Positions 39,601 through 50,320 of a stretch of DNA of 64,000 bases are shown in pieces (position 1 is the stretch's first letter; each line of letters begins with the position of its first letter). This stretch comes from Branchiostoma lanceolatum (Eukaryota; Chordata; Leptocardii; Amphioxiformes; Branchiostomatidae). Where the stretch lies: positions 5,099,383 through 5,163,382 of the forward strand of contig NC_089732.1 of assembly GCF_035083965.1 (NCBI RefSeq). The letters run 5' to 3'. The position numbers and the translations under genes were made by a program. A model generated the notes under the pieces. It made no database searches and had not been told where the DNA came from. It saw only the letters and a program-made list of their open reading frames with translations.

Positions 39601-42600
39601 ATTGGGACAAACACGAATCTTGTTTAACATGTGTGATAGGTTTACTAAACTTCAAAGTGGTTGCATTTTCTCCTATCACATGAATCCATGATGAAATAAA
39701 ATCTAAGCGGACAGCCCTGCTTCGATAACATCCAAAAATATGAAATATTCGATAATACTCACATCCATCGCTTGTCCGGGCTGTTGCATTGCCGGGAGGA
39801 CCCGTGTTCCTGCCATTATTTGCTCGGACCTATATCGTTAACGAAATATACAATTTAATCGTTATAGGTAACCAAAGAAAAACAATAAGGCAGAGTATGT
39901 TATATAGTTCATTCAAGCGTAGAGCATCTAATCTATAGTAGCTTATAATTACCTCCACTGTGTAGCTAGTTGCAGCCTCCAGACCGATGAAGCTGTACTC
40001 TGTAGAATTTTGTGCCACTTCATTCCCGTCATCGGCACTCTCCGTAGTGTAGAGTTTGATGACGTAACCACGGTTTGGACCGACGAAGTTGTCTGGGTCG
40101 TTCCACGTCACACGCAGTTCGGACCAAGACAGGTTCGTCAGTCTCACAATTCGGGGTACTGTTGGGACTGGGATGAAGAGTACATATTAAGTGAAGTGTT
40201 AAACTTTGTTACCTTCGCGGAGTCCACATTGACATTGTTAAGAAAAGTTGTCAGTAGTCAAAATGCCACTTTCACCCTGCTTTCTTCAACTCATACGGCA
40301 TTGCCTGTAGCTGTAGGAAACTTGAAAAGTCTGCAGAATGTTGCAGCAGAATAACCTAAGTACTCACCTCCTGCCTGTGTCCTCTGATTGACAATCTCAC
40401 TTCTGCCACTCAGGAAGTCTCCGATGAAGGCGACGATCCAGAACTCGTAGTGCGTGTAGGAGTCGAGGTTGTGCACAGTAGAAGATGGGCTATCACTTTG
40501 TCCGACGCCGATGGAGGTAACATCGGTGGTTCCTCTTGGTTGTACAGAAATGGTATATCCCGTTACTAGGTTTATATGTCCAGGGAGTGACCACGTCAGC
40601 CGGATCTCTGTTGATGATACGGCTTGTGTTTGAAGCATTGTTGGAGTAATATCTGAGGGCCCTGAAGAAAAAAATACTTAATTGTAATACTTGGACACAA
40701 AAGACTGTATTAACTGCAAACGTGTTGAAAAGTCTGTACAGCTGCATATTAGTAAGCGATTGGTTGCCCTCAGCGACTACTTATTGTCTATCTATATTGA
40801 AATAACCGTGACGGTGGACGTAGGTTCGTATTCGCATTTATCCTTCAATCTTCAAACCGCTCTCATTGGTTTCCTTTATGCACGGAGGTTATAAGGGATA
40901 ACCCCCTTGCTTTATGTGAGTAAAAAAAAAGCAAGAAAGACACAAAGATTCAGTCGCAAAGGCATATCAATTACTCTTATGTTATTCTATTCAGAGGTCC
41001 TCTGTGTAACGTACCTATACATGCCGGGTCCGCCCCAGTCCATGTTCCGTCAGCCTGGCACGTCCGGCTGGAATCTCCTATCAGCTGGTATCCATGGTTA
41101 CAGGTAAACTGGACCTCGTCCTGATAAGAGTTCCCGCCAGTCACGGCACCGTTCTCTGGAGCTGTGAGAGTCGGACATTGTACAACTGGAATGTAAAAGT
41201 AGATGTCACTAGAAATGTTACAAACATGTTGATACGTTTCCATCTTCTTTCTGTTCCTTTCTTAAATGCCTCTGTCATAGGCATTAGCTCAATAACAGGT
41301 TCATCTTTGTTGCCTATTTGCGTGGAACATGTAGGTGATGGTAAACCATCGTCCTCAGTTCCATATCTGGAATAACCTCTGCACAAATAGCCGTGCTACT
41401 TGGCAGCTGTATGTTTAAGTACATAAAGACAATGACACTTGTCCCCGCCATGTGTTCTATGTGAAAAGTCAGTTAAAACATTTGTTCTTACGGTCACACG
41501 CATGTCCATCGGAGTTGAGCCTGTAGCCAGTGCTGCATGTGCAGATGTAACTTCCATCTGTGTTGGTGCAGGTTTGATCACATGGTCCCCGGCCTCCGTT
41601 TGGACACTCGTTATCGTCTACCATGATCGGGACAAGATTGAGGTACTGATGACTGACCTTGCATTCTACCAAAAATCTGCTGGTTCACAAACTAACCATA
41701 AAATCCTAACTGACACCTTCGCAATTGTCTTTGTGTCTATCCTCTGGTCTTAAGACAATTCATATGATACAAAAATGATACCAGATAAACATACCATTAC
41801 AATTGAGACCATCCTCATGAAGAGTATACCCATTGTCACAGGAACAGGAGAAAGCGCCGACAGTGTCTGTGCATGTATGCGCACACTGCCCCCTGCCTTC
41901 TCTCGCAAGACACTCATCTATATCTGCGACATAAAGAGCGAAAAGACTAATAACATTAGAACCTAGACACAGTCTACAAAGAATATCCATTACAGTTTTA
42001 AAGTCATATCAGAATTATTTGACTTTTGATATTTTGCTCTGGAATAAAACGCCTCACCTGGGCAGGCTCCTTGTAGGATACTGACGTCATCTATTGCAAT
42101 GTCACCATGTGATGATTCTCCTTTGGCCCCTTCAAAGATGACCTGGTAACTTCCGGTGGTTGGAATGCTCACAGCGACGCTGAACCACTGGTTACCTTGG
42201 TTACGAGATCTGGTCCAGATGTTGGTTGTCGTTTCTCCGGCTTTCACAGATGCCTTCAACGTGCCTACATGACCTTAACATAACATAACATAACATAACA
42301 GCAGTTCTTCAGGTGACAGCCTTGCTAAATACGAACACATCAAAAAGACATTGATGGCGACCAATTTGCATACTACTTTTTACCAATCATGTTTCAAGCA
42401 GTCATCTGTATTTCTCACAACGTTGACCGAAGATTCATGGCAGGTTAATGGAAAATATACTATTTTCAATTGAAAGTAATTCAGCTCGTTAATCATAGTT
42501 CATTCAAGTTCATCTGTTTGTCATTCCATTGAAAATGTGAAAAACAAACAATGAAGACCATAAGAGCTTTATCAATACAAACCATTCAAGAAAAATGATT

Positions 42601-44720
42601 GAAAATGCAATACAATTAAAGGCGTTTACAGTAATGCTGAAGCTCACCTCTTACTATCTGACCTCCATACATGTGTGTCCAGAACAGCAGACACTGACCG
42701 TCAGGATACGCGCGGTAGGACGGAGATGTCAGACGGGCGACGTCTCCATCTTGTCGTGGTAACGTTGTTTCAATGTACATGTAGTACCCTGGAGTGGATA
42801 AACATGATCAGAATTTGGACAGGCCATTCATTTGATTCTAAAATGTTGAACACTGCTATTATGCTCTGGGGGATATCTGAACGTATACAATAGATGGGGT
42901 AGTTAGGTACGAACATAAAATGACAGCAGCAAAGTTTTTCATATATCCATATTGTTGTTTATCTAGACTAACATATTAGTAAGTACTGATGCTACAGATC
43001 ACACTAATCTACCTTCATGATTCTTCGAATATTCATTGATTATCTAACCAAAATCACCTCACAGTTCATGCAGTTGCAACCAAAATTTATTTTGAATTAC
43101 GGCTAAGTTTGAAATACGCGCTACTTTCTGCTGCCTTGTCTCTCGAATCCGGCTTCTTCTAGAATTTGAAATTACCACGCATCTATTTCATTCCTCAGAT
43201 TTCGAAATGGGCGCTTAATCTCGATGTAGTGACGTAGAACAGCTAACATTTCGGTATATAAATGCGATGAAGCCAACAAGCTGATCAGTTCTCCTCATTA
43301 GATGATTGTGGTGTACCCGTACAAACCTGAGCTGTTGCCAGAGGTGTGGTCGACTGTTGGACCGGTTCTGCCCGTAGGAGTACCACCAGAGTCACGTGTC
43401 CAGTCAAAGTCGTCTGCCGTGTCCTGTGTGTACTGACACAGGTCTGTCTCAAAATCACAGGGACCGTATGGAGCTGTGGGAAACAAAGTGAAGCACAGGG
43501 GACTGCATATGACTGACTTACTGGAAAAAGAAAACACCATAAGATACACAGGAGCACACTGCATGATGCAAAGTTGATGTATAAATGATATTGCATTGTT
43601 AAAGATATTGATGATTTCTCTAACGGTCGGCAATTGTTTATGGAAGAGAGCTCTTTTGAGGATACAATTATATTGTTTTCATATATCATCACATAAATAC
43701 ACAAACACAGTTTACATACGGTGCGGCCGTTTGTCCTCAGTATACGTAGTGGCTTCGTTTGAAACATATAGTAAGGTTAAAAGAAGAGCATGGACAAGCC
43801 GTAATAATAACGAAGGAGTTAAAAAGGCTTTAGAAGTTTTGTATACTGTATATCGCATTACATAGAACTCCTTAAGCACATTTTATAGAACTCTTACTCC
43901 TAGCACATTACATAGAGCACCATACAAGCACCCTGACTGGAGAGAGAAAGTACCGTTTCGTCTGTGGTAGTAGTCAAATCGCGACGGCGGGCTACTTTCA
44001 ACTAACTCGGCTCCAGGTGTGTCCTTTGTTGATGTGCTAAGGATACAACGTCCGTGTGAGTTGTCATATTCAAACGACAGACACGATCCAGACGGAACAG
44101 CAGAAGTTCCCACTAAACACCGTCTGGCGCACTCCTCCTCGTTAATGTCTGCGATCAGTTCATCGTTGTGGCCGCTTATACCTTTTGCATCGTAAAAGTC
44201 AAACCAGGACAGCGACGTGTTTGCTTCTGGAGAACAGATTTTGAACAAATACTATATAGTTTTCCAGTACAAATCAATGAAATTACAACATCAACAACAC
44301 AAAGTATGTTAGCACTTGATGAGATTGCTTCTCCCACCCTGCCTCTATAAATGTTGTCAGACTTGCTAATGAAATTACAACAAAGAAAAACAAATATGAT
44401 GACAAGATGGTGATCACCTATGATAAAGTAACGTTGATGAAAGGGCTACGTTGTTTGTATTTCGGGAATGCACATAATTAACTTCGCGTTTGTGTATTCC
44501 CACAATTTGGCAAATATATCCCGCAAAAATATCACATTTTAAGGTATCCGGTAACGTTACCTGGTTATATACAGTATAAGAGTTGCTTCCATCTTTTGTC
44601 ATATGTACTTCTACTGGGATCCAGGTACACAATATACACACCAATTATATGTTGCATGGACTTACCAGCAAAACTGCCAAACAGACAAACCAAGAGCCAA
44701 ACAACCACGTCCATAGCCAT
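36335..44720 (-). CDS. Gene B: type I receptor with PAN, MAM, EGF, sushi and FN3 domains and ITAM-like tail
   Basis: Exons: 44666-44720, 43954-44226, 43327-43473, 42648-42788, 42058-42273, 41795-41923, 41492-41617, 41015-41185, 40368-40661, 39953-40167, 39763-39829, 39495-39598, 38888-39110, 38668-38773, 38244-38384, 37833-38031, 37526-37568, 37328-37363, 36941-37025, 36335-36623. The sum is 3060 bases, 1019 codons plus stop, frame kept throughout. Architecture: signal, PAN, MAM, EGF, EGF, sushi, FN3 x3, RPTP membrane-proximal unit, stalk, membrane span, tyrosine-rich tail. MAM plus FN3 is the outside of RPTP type IIB (PTPRM/K/T/U), which fits loss of a phosphatase from an RPTP-like ancestor (inference). 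Confidence 0.87.
36941..37025 (-). CDS. Gene B transmembrane exon
   Basis: [13 protein letters not shown] then [16 protein letters not shown]. Exits in phase 2 at GTCAGT. Clear orthology of structure with 23580-23661. Confidence 0.88.
37328..38773 (-). CDS. Gene B membrane-proximal RPTP-type unit and stalk microexon
   Basis: Exons 38668-38773, 38244-38384, 37833-38031 and 37526-37568 plus the 36-base Ser/Thr-rich microexon 37328-37363 ([12 protein letters not shown]). Motifs: [61 protein letters not shown]. The donor at 38243 is GTTAGT, the same variant as gene C at 24986. The microexon acceptor (AAGAG) was picked for frame and is uncertain. Confidence 0.82.
38888..40661 (-). CDS. Gene B FN3 domains 1-3
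   Basis: FN3-1 is one exon (40368-40661). FN3-2 is 39953-40167 plus 39763-39829, and FN3-3 is 39495-39598 plus 38888-39110. Same splits and near-identical exon lengths as genes A and C (104, 223, 67 bases). Motifs: [56 protein letters not shown]. Confidence 0.9.
41015..41923 (-). CDS. Gene B EGF, EGF and sushi exons
   Basis: EGF 41795-41923 ([14 protein letters not shown]), EGF 41492-41617 ([13 protein letters not shown]) and sushi/CCP 41015-41185 ([36 protein letters not shown]). All phase 1. EGF-sushi order matches gene C; gene B has one EGF more. Confidence 0.88.
42058..43473 (-). CDS. Gene B MAM domain exons
   Basis: Three exons (43327-43473, 42648-42788, 42058-42273) form one MAM domain of about 168 residues: [35 protein letters not shown], then [20 protein letters not shown], and [17 protein letters not shown] at the end. 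MAM domains mediate homophilic adhesion in RPTP-mu-type receptors. Only gene B of the cluster has it. Confidence 0.9.
43954..44226 (-). CDS. Gene B PAN/apple-domain exon
   Basis: 91 residues, phase 1-1, with [32 protein letters not shown] and FDYYHRRNG. Very close to both gene C PAN exons. Confidence 0.87.
44666..44720 (-). CDS. Gene B start exon: signal peptide
   Basis: ATG at 44718-44720 opens [18 protein letters not shown], phase-1 exit at GTAAGT. A second in-frame ATG two codons later could also serve. Confidence 0.85.
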
Positions 44721-46249
44721 AGTCTACTTCCTCCTGATCACATCATACATTGAACAATATTCATACGCGAGGCAAAGTAACACCCCGACCTAGACGAAAT
44801 CAGAAGGCTTGAGCGTGTTTAGTGAGGAAGTGATGCTGTAATTTTACAGATCAAGTCTTCTTGCCTATTTTTCTTCCGTCGCTCTGCATTTTTTATTATA
44901 ATCTGCAGCACGTTTTCTTTCCTTCTGCTTCGAAACGTTTTCGATATTTTCGCTTTTTTTAGACATTTCATCCTGTCTTGATTTTTTTTATTTTCAAATT
45001 TTTCGAAGCGTCAATTTTTACAGACTTCATATCTACTTATCCCATTTTCCTGATTGTTAGGTTGAAATAACATGACATGGTGCACAAGGTAACCGTATTT
45101 CCCTTGGTAAAATATCAATACGCCTGTCGCCTGAACCGACAGGTTTAAGCGTTCTGAGGAGGTTACTACGTCTGCCCTGAGGCTTGATAGACACAAAGAA
45201 CGTGGTAATCTGCTGGCATGTAGACTGTCACATTCACCGTCACACTCCTCTGATTGTACCAGCATCTTAGTGTTTAGTCATCTGCACATCTACCAATAAG
45301 AAGACTGAAAACGAACACTTTCGAACTACGTGCATGCAACTTGTAGTACTCTTCAAAGCATCCATTACCGCCGCCATATTAACCCTTCCGACGAGTGTTT
45401 GTGACCTTACAGATGTGTGCAGCACATTTTACGATGGGACTGGTTGGACAAGGTACAACATCAATCACAATCTACTGCGGGGATTCGTTGGGTGACGGGG
45501 AGGGGGGCAAGTTAATGACATAAACTTCTCCTTAAGCTCCAATCAAAGTGGTGATACTAATGGCTTTTCAACATTTTATCGGTAGTTCGTTTCATGTTCC
45601 CTGTTACACAACAATAGCCACAAAGGATCACCTAGGAATTTTAACGGTTTCCAGATAGACAGCAGTTCAAATAGAACGTTTGAAGTTCAAGACACTTCCG
45701 CTAGAAGGCATAAAAGAGCTGCAGTGGGCGATGGGCCTTTACAAACGTGCACTTCTCGACGAAAGAGCTTCAGTTACTTGGACTGTGTAAGTTTGGTTAG
45801 AAATTAGCACGCCTTTCTTGCACCTGGTAAAATGCGGATAGACCGCAATTTTATTGTAGGAATGTCTCATCAAAATGATGGTTGAAGATCTATATCTCGT
45901 AGGTTTAAGATACTTATTTGCAAAATTGTACTTAGGCCACAGCAACTAATTCATATCGATGACATCAGCGCGCTCATTAATTTTCGCCTGATTTCGAAAT
46001 AAAAACAAGAAATTTCATTTGCCCTCCGACGGTGGTCAACATGCCAAAAATTGGCAAATATGTCGTAAACGTTGACAGTCTAAGGTGTTTCCTTGCATAT
46101 GAATACCCAGTGTAGTTCCTGCCCATGATGGTATGATAACAAGCTGTTTTCTGGAGTCCAGTCGTCTTAGCTTTAGTCCGCTACCCAAGCTCCGCTCCCC
46201 GCCAAGAACTCCAGGCAACTTCTCTTCTACTATATGTACTTATTTTTTT

Positions 46250-46413
46250 ACTCTACTCTACTCTACTCTACTCTACTCTACTCTACTCTACTCTACTCTA
46301 CTCTACTCTACTCTACTCTACTCTACTCTACTCTACTCTACTCTATTCTACTCTACTCTACTCTACTCTACTCTACTCTACTCTACTCTACTCTACTCTA
46401 CTCTACTCTACTC
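46250..46413. repeat. CTCTA pentanucleotide satellite
   Basis: About 33 copies of a five-base unit with a single substitution (ctctattcta at 46341-46350). Open frames through it are repeat artefacts. Confidence 0.95.
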
Positions 46414-48010
46414 ACCTGTTGTATCACAAACCCATTAAGAATACACACTGGTAGATGATTAATTTTTACATCCAGAGTTTGAATTTGAGGGCGAAATGAG
46501 GTTCTGAATGTTTAAATGACGTCGCGTGGGCCGTAAAACCGACATCCGCACCTGTCGCGCCCGCTGACGTCACCATGCCTTTTTGACCCATGCGTACCAT
46601 CAGCCACCTTGCGATCTAGAACGGTACTGCACGTTGCTACTGGTATTGGAACAACCAACACCTTGAGATGGCTAAATGAAACAACAAATTTGGTACAATT
46701 AACGAGAAAGGAGGCTTCAAGCAGTATAGAGAATGGACGACCTTTGTTTTTCTACAAGCGACATGTAATGTGCTGCTGCAAATGCTCGATGCTTAGGTAT
46801 CTTTCTTATATGTTTTCTTTGTCAGCTTCTTTTTAATTTCCGTTGCAACTTTTTCCCCACAGCTCAACTTACCTGCCGTGCCTTTTAGCCGGCATTCTTA
46901 TTGATACTTCAGACCACAGAACTCTAATCGTTACACCCACTTACCTTTCCTCGACGAACGGTAAACACACTTTCTACTTTATGGCTGGTAGCCCTCTGAA
47001 GGAAGCCCGCCCCTCAAGACACACACAGCTGCAGTTTATAGGTATTAAGTAGTTCGACAATCTGACCGTGTAGTGACTGATCGGGTGCATTTTGTGACAG
47101 TTTCACAACGGGACAATAAACAAGTAGATATTGCACGGAAGCGGATAGTACACAGAGCGTACGCAAACTTTAACATGCATGCATGATTATGCATGATCGG
47201 TCATCTTTTTATCCTCTACCAGGCCCCGCGGATCGCTGGGAAAATAGTAGAAATTGGCCAAATACTATAGAGTGAATTGTACGAAGGGAGTCGGCTACAG
47301 AGAGACGGTCTAATATGCAATCTTAGTAACGGAGCCTTCAAATGAAACCCTGGCAAATATTTTCCCTATAGCCGGCGTAGTTAGTCTGGTAGAGACTAGG
47401 TCCGATTTTGGCAAGAACAACATTTTGGAAGTTGGGGGTGTTAGATTTTTCTCTACTTTTGCATATTACCAACTTTTCATTTCAATGCATGACCCTCCCC
47501 CCATCTCCAAGGACATATTCGAATGGAAGATCACACCATTTTCTTGTTATATACCCCACTATTCTAACCACTATTTTACACTCGACTACTTTTATTATAA
47601 CTATAATATATGTACGTGGAAGGAACAGTGCGGTCTGAAAGATCTTCTTTCACATGACGTTGTCAGAGATCGTACTCTTTGACACACTTTGTTGAGAGAG
47701 AGAAAATTAGACAGATTTCGAAAAAAGATCTTTTGAACCACCCTGTTCCTTTCACGTACTAGTCTAGGGGTCGTGTGTAAGAAATACAATGTACAGTATA
47801 TGTTTGTCTTCTTCTGTCCGCCTGTTACTAATTGGTACAATTATAGCACGATTGGACCTGTGTGGTAACTGTCCTGTTTTCGTCTGGAAATGACAGAGTA
47901 ATGACGTCATATGTCAAGTTCTCGTTAATCCAAATTCCAAGTATTCGTTTCCTTGTTTTTATCTATTTGCATATCTGGGAATACACAGTCTATTATTACC
48001 ATTCCTTTAG

Positions 48011-48194
48011 AATTTTCGGGCATCGTGAGCTTATCTTTCTCTCCGGGCGGTTAGACAAACGTACCCGTAAACACTTCCAGAAGTTGAACGTAGACAGAAA
48101 ACAGATGTTGGGACCTGGAATGTTTGACAGGGGAGAGACCCTGCCGATAGCCTGGAAACCAGTCTCCATGGGCAGTCTTAGGGGTGTTTTACCG
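48011..48194 (+). other. Coding-like segment, unassigned
   Basis: An AG acceptor at 48009-48010 and GTGAGT donor at 48195 bound 184 bases open in one frame, with non-repetitive, protein-like text (LDKRTRKHFQKLNVDRKQML, RGETLPIAWKPVSMGSLRG). I do not recognise the protein and find no partner exon nearby. It could be a lone exon, a pseudogene piece or chance. Confidence 0.25.
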
Positions 48195-48575
48195 GTGAGT
48201 TTTACTACTGTAAATCACTTTGATATAGCGGCTGGAAATATAACGGTTGAGGGAAAATGGAGTAGGTCACGGCACTTAATTCTAACGGTGGGAACAAATA
48301 TTACTGTCTCAAATATTAGTGATGAAATATTTGCGATGATGAAATTTTAGCTGTTGACTAGTGACCGTTAAATCAGCTAGAATTAAGAATTACAGTATGT
48401 AGCATGACTTAGTATATTTGTATTTTGTATTTGCATTCATTGAGAATGAAACAATTCAGTACACTGGGTCAGCCAAGGCAGCTCTCGCTGGTAACGGCTG
48501 ACCCCACAAAAGTACAGACGAACGTTCAACGTAAACCGTGACCTACAATAAATTGAATGAAAAGTCATTACAATA

Positions 48576-48742
48576 CTGAAAATGCATACATGTTCGCGGT
48601 GGTTTTATGTTCGCGGTTTTCGCTGGGAACTTTCAGCACGAACTTAAATCCACCGCGAAACTTTTTGCCCACCTATGACTGTAGCACGCCATTTTCTGCC
48701 TACCGCGAAATACGTAAAAGTCACGCGAACTTAATGCATTTA
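48576..48742. mobile_element. Short inverted-repeat element, family M1 copy 1
   Basis: Ends near aatgcat (48581) and atgcatt (48734), with inner ttcgcgg / ccgcgaa inverted blocks. A diverged second copy lies at 53119-53299. Confidence 0.65.
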
Positions 48743-49120
48743 CAATATACATTTGAATACAATACATAGGCCTTTTTCTGACAGTCTATCTTTCGAGCCG
48801 GCCTTTCTGATTACTGTTGTCCCGAAGTAATTGAAACAACCACTGTATAAATTCATCGGCGTGCGCTAATGGGCCTGGGCGGGCGGGCAACACCCCCAGC
48901 ACCGTAGAGATACCGGGAGCTCCCGGTGGTATGGTTTACCAGGCTAACATGACGTCTAATTGGCAAATTGGGTCAAGGGTCGCTCAGGATAACTTTAGGA
49001 GGGCTTTAAAGGAGTAAAACGTAGATTACTGTGTCGTCTAACTGGCGGCTGTAGCCTTCTGAGAACGGAAACATAGCGAAGTGTGCCCTTAACCTTTGAT
49101 AGAGAACATTCTATTTATTA

Positions 49121-49330
49121 ATAGCCTCAATGCCAGACTGTTTCAAGGGCCAGCACAGGCCAACTCCTCAACATGTCCCAAAGGAAATTTCTAAACCGCA
49201 GCCCCTCCTGAATTGTGCTTCTCATGATAACTCGGGAGGGGATGTGGCAAAATATCATTGGGGGCATGTGGGCCCTAGGACCGAGGAGCCTGGCCTGTGT
49301 AGGCCCTGGGAACAGTCTGGCTACGAGACG
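49121..49330. mobile_element. Short inverted-repeat element, family M2 copy 1
   Basis: Left end atagcctcaatgccagactg with cacaggcca, mirrored at the right by tggcctgtg and cagtctggctacgag. A second copy is at 52919-53072. No frame. Confidence 0.65.
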
Positions 49331-49842
49331 AATACAGTGTACGTGTGTCGCCGGACGCGTGTCTGACAGCTAATAGGTCAACATGCGTTCGGCTCTAAAT
49401 ATCATCATGTATTTTTCTCCGAGTTGCAGCTGTTCAGCTAGGGCTATTCCATTTATATAAATGTGGGGATTGGCTGTCAAGTGTTAAATCCATTAAAAGG
49501 CTGTCTGTGTTGACATTTTCCACTGCCATGCGCAGTTGCTTGAGTGAAATCTCGTATGCTTTATTCAGTCCTAAATGAATAAAGTTTCCATGAAGTTTAC
49601 GACTCAAGTAGAGCTGGAAGTGTGTGTGTGTATAGAGGAGGTAAACATGAGTTCGGAAATACCCAAACACCGTTATCCGGACGGTAGTCGACCCGGATAT
49701 TACACACACACCAGAACACACACACCGAACCCGCTTAAGTATACGTATACATCGTCCTTGTTTGCCTTAGTACGTAACAGCCATTCATACCAGGTAGTCA
49801 GGTAGTTGGCAGGCAAACTGGACAAGTTTGAGATAAGAAGGC

Positions 49843-49850
49843 CACGTGAC
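49843..49850 (+). promoter_or_regulatory. CACGTGAC E-box upstream of gene E
   Basis: Palindromic E-box CACGTG followed by AC, about 130 bases before the gene E ATG. bHLH-type factors bind such sites. A single short motif, so this may be chance. Confidence 0.25.
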
Positions 49851-49982
49851 TCTTTCCCCACCCACTAGGCCGGCTAGGACCGGCTGTTGACTTTATCCAC
49901 AACACTGGGAAGCCTTGGCACCGCCTGACACGTTTCTTCCCGCGTCCAGTTTTTTGGAAGTTTCTACGCTTGTTTTTGAACC

Positions 49983-50320
49983 ATGGATGCCGAAATGAAA
50001 GGTCGAACATCGTCTTACCCTGAGAGCGACCCTCCCAGCTACCACTCGGCGGCGAGCACCGAGACCTTCGGCCGCAAGGCGCTGAGGTTCTGCCGGACGA
50101 ACGCGCTCCTACTCCTGACGATCCTCGCCGTCTGCCTCGGCGTGCTTATCGGCTTCACCTGTGCGCCTCACATCAGCGACAATGACGTCAAGTACATCTC
50201 CTTCCCCGGTACCCTCCTGATGAGGATGCTGAAGATGCTGATCCTGCCGCTGATCGTGTCATCTCTGATTTCTGGCGTCTCTTCACTCGACTCCAAAACA
50301 AGCGGCAAGCTTGGCGGGAG
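49983..50320 (+). CDS. Gene E exon 1: cytoplasmic N-terminus, TM1-TM2
   Basis: Begins [24 protein letters not shown] (residues 17-20) is a PPxY motif, a ligand for WW domains such as those of Nedd4-type ubiquitin ligases. TM1 is [19 protein letters not shown]2 is [20 protein letters not shown], followed by [14 protein letters not shown], the usual EAAT loop. Phase 2 exit at GTGAGC. Confidence 0.93.

Larger units (their letters stand above)
44721..49982. other. Head-to-head spacer between genes B and E
   Basis: 5.3 kb that should hold both promoters. Contents: a CTCTA satellite (46250-46413), an unassigned coding-like segment (48011-48194), and two short inverted-repeat elements (48576-48742, 49121-49330). 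The rest shows nothing I recognise. Confidence 0.6.

Noticed and set aside
46133-46458. Frames of repeated LLYST units
   Set aside because: Direct product of the CTCTA satellite; open because the five-base unit lacks stops in these frames.
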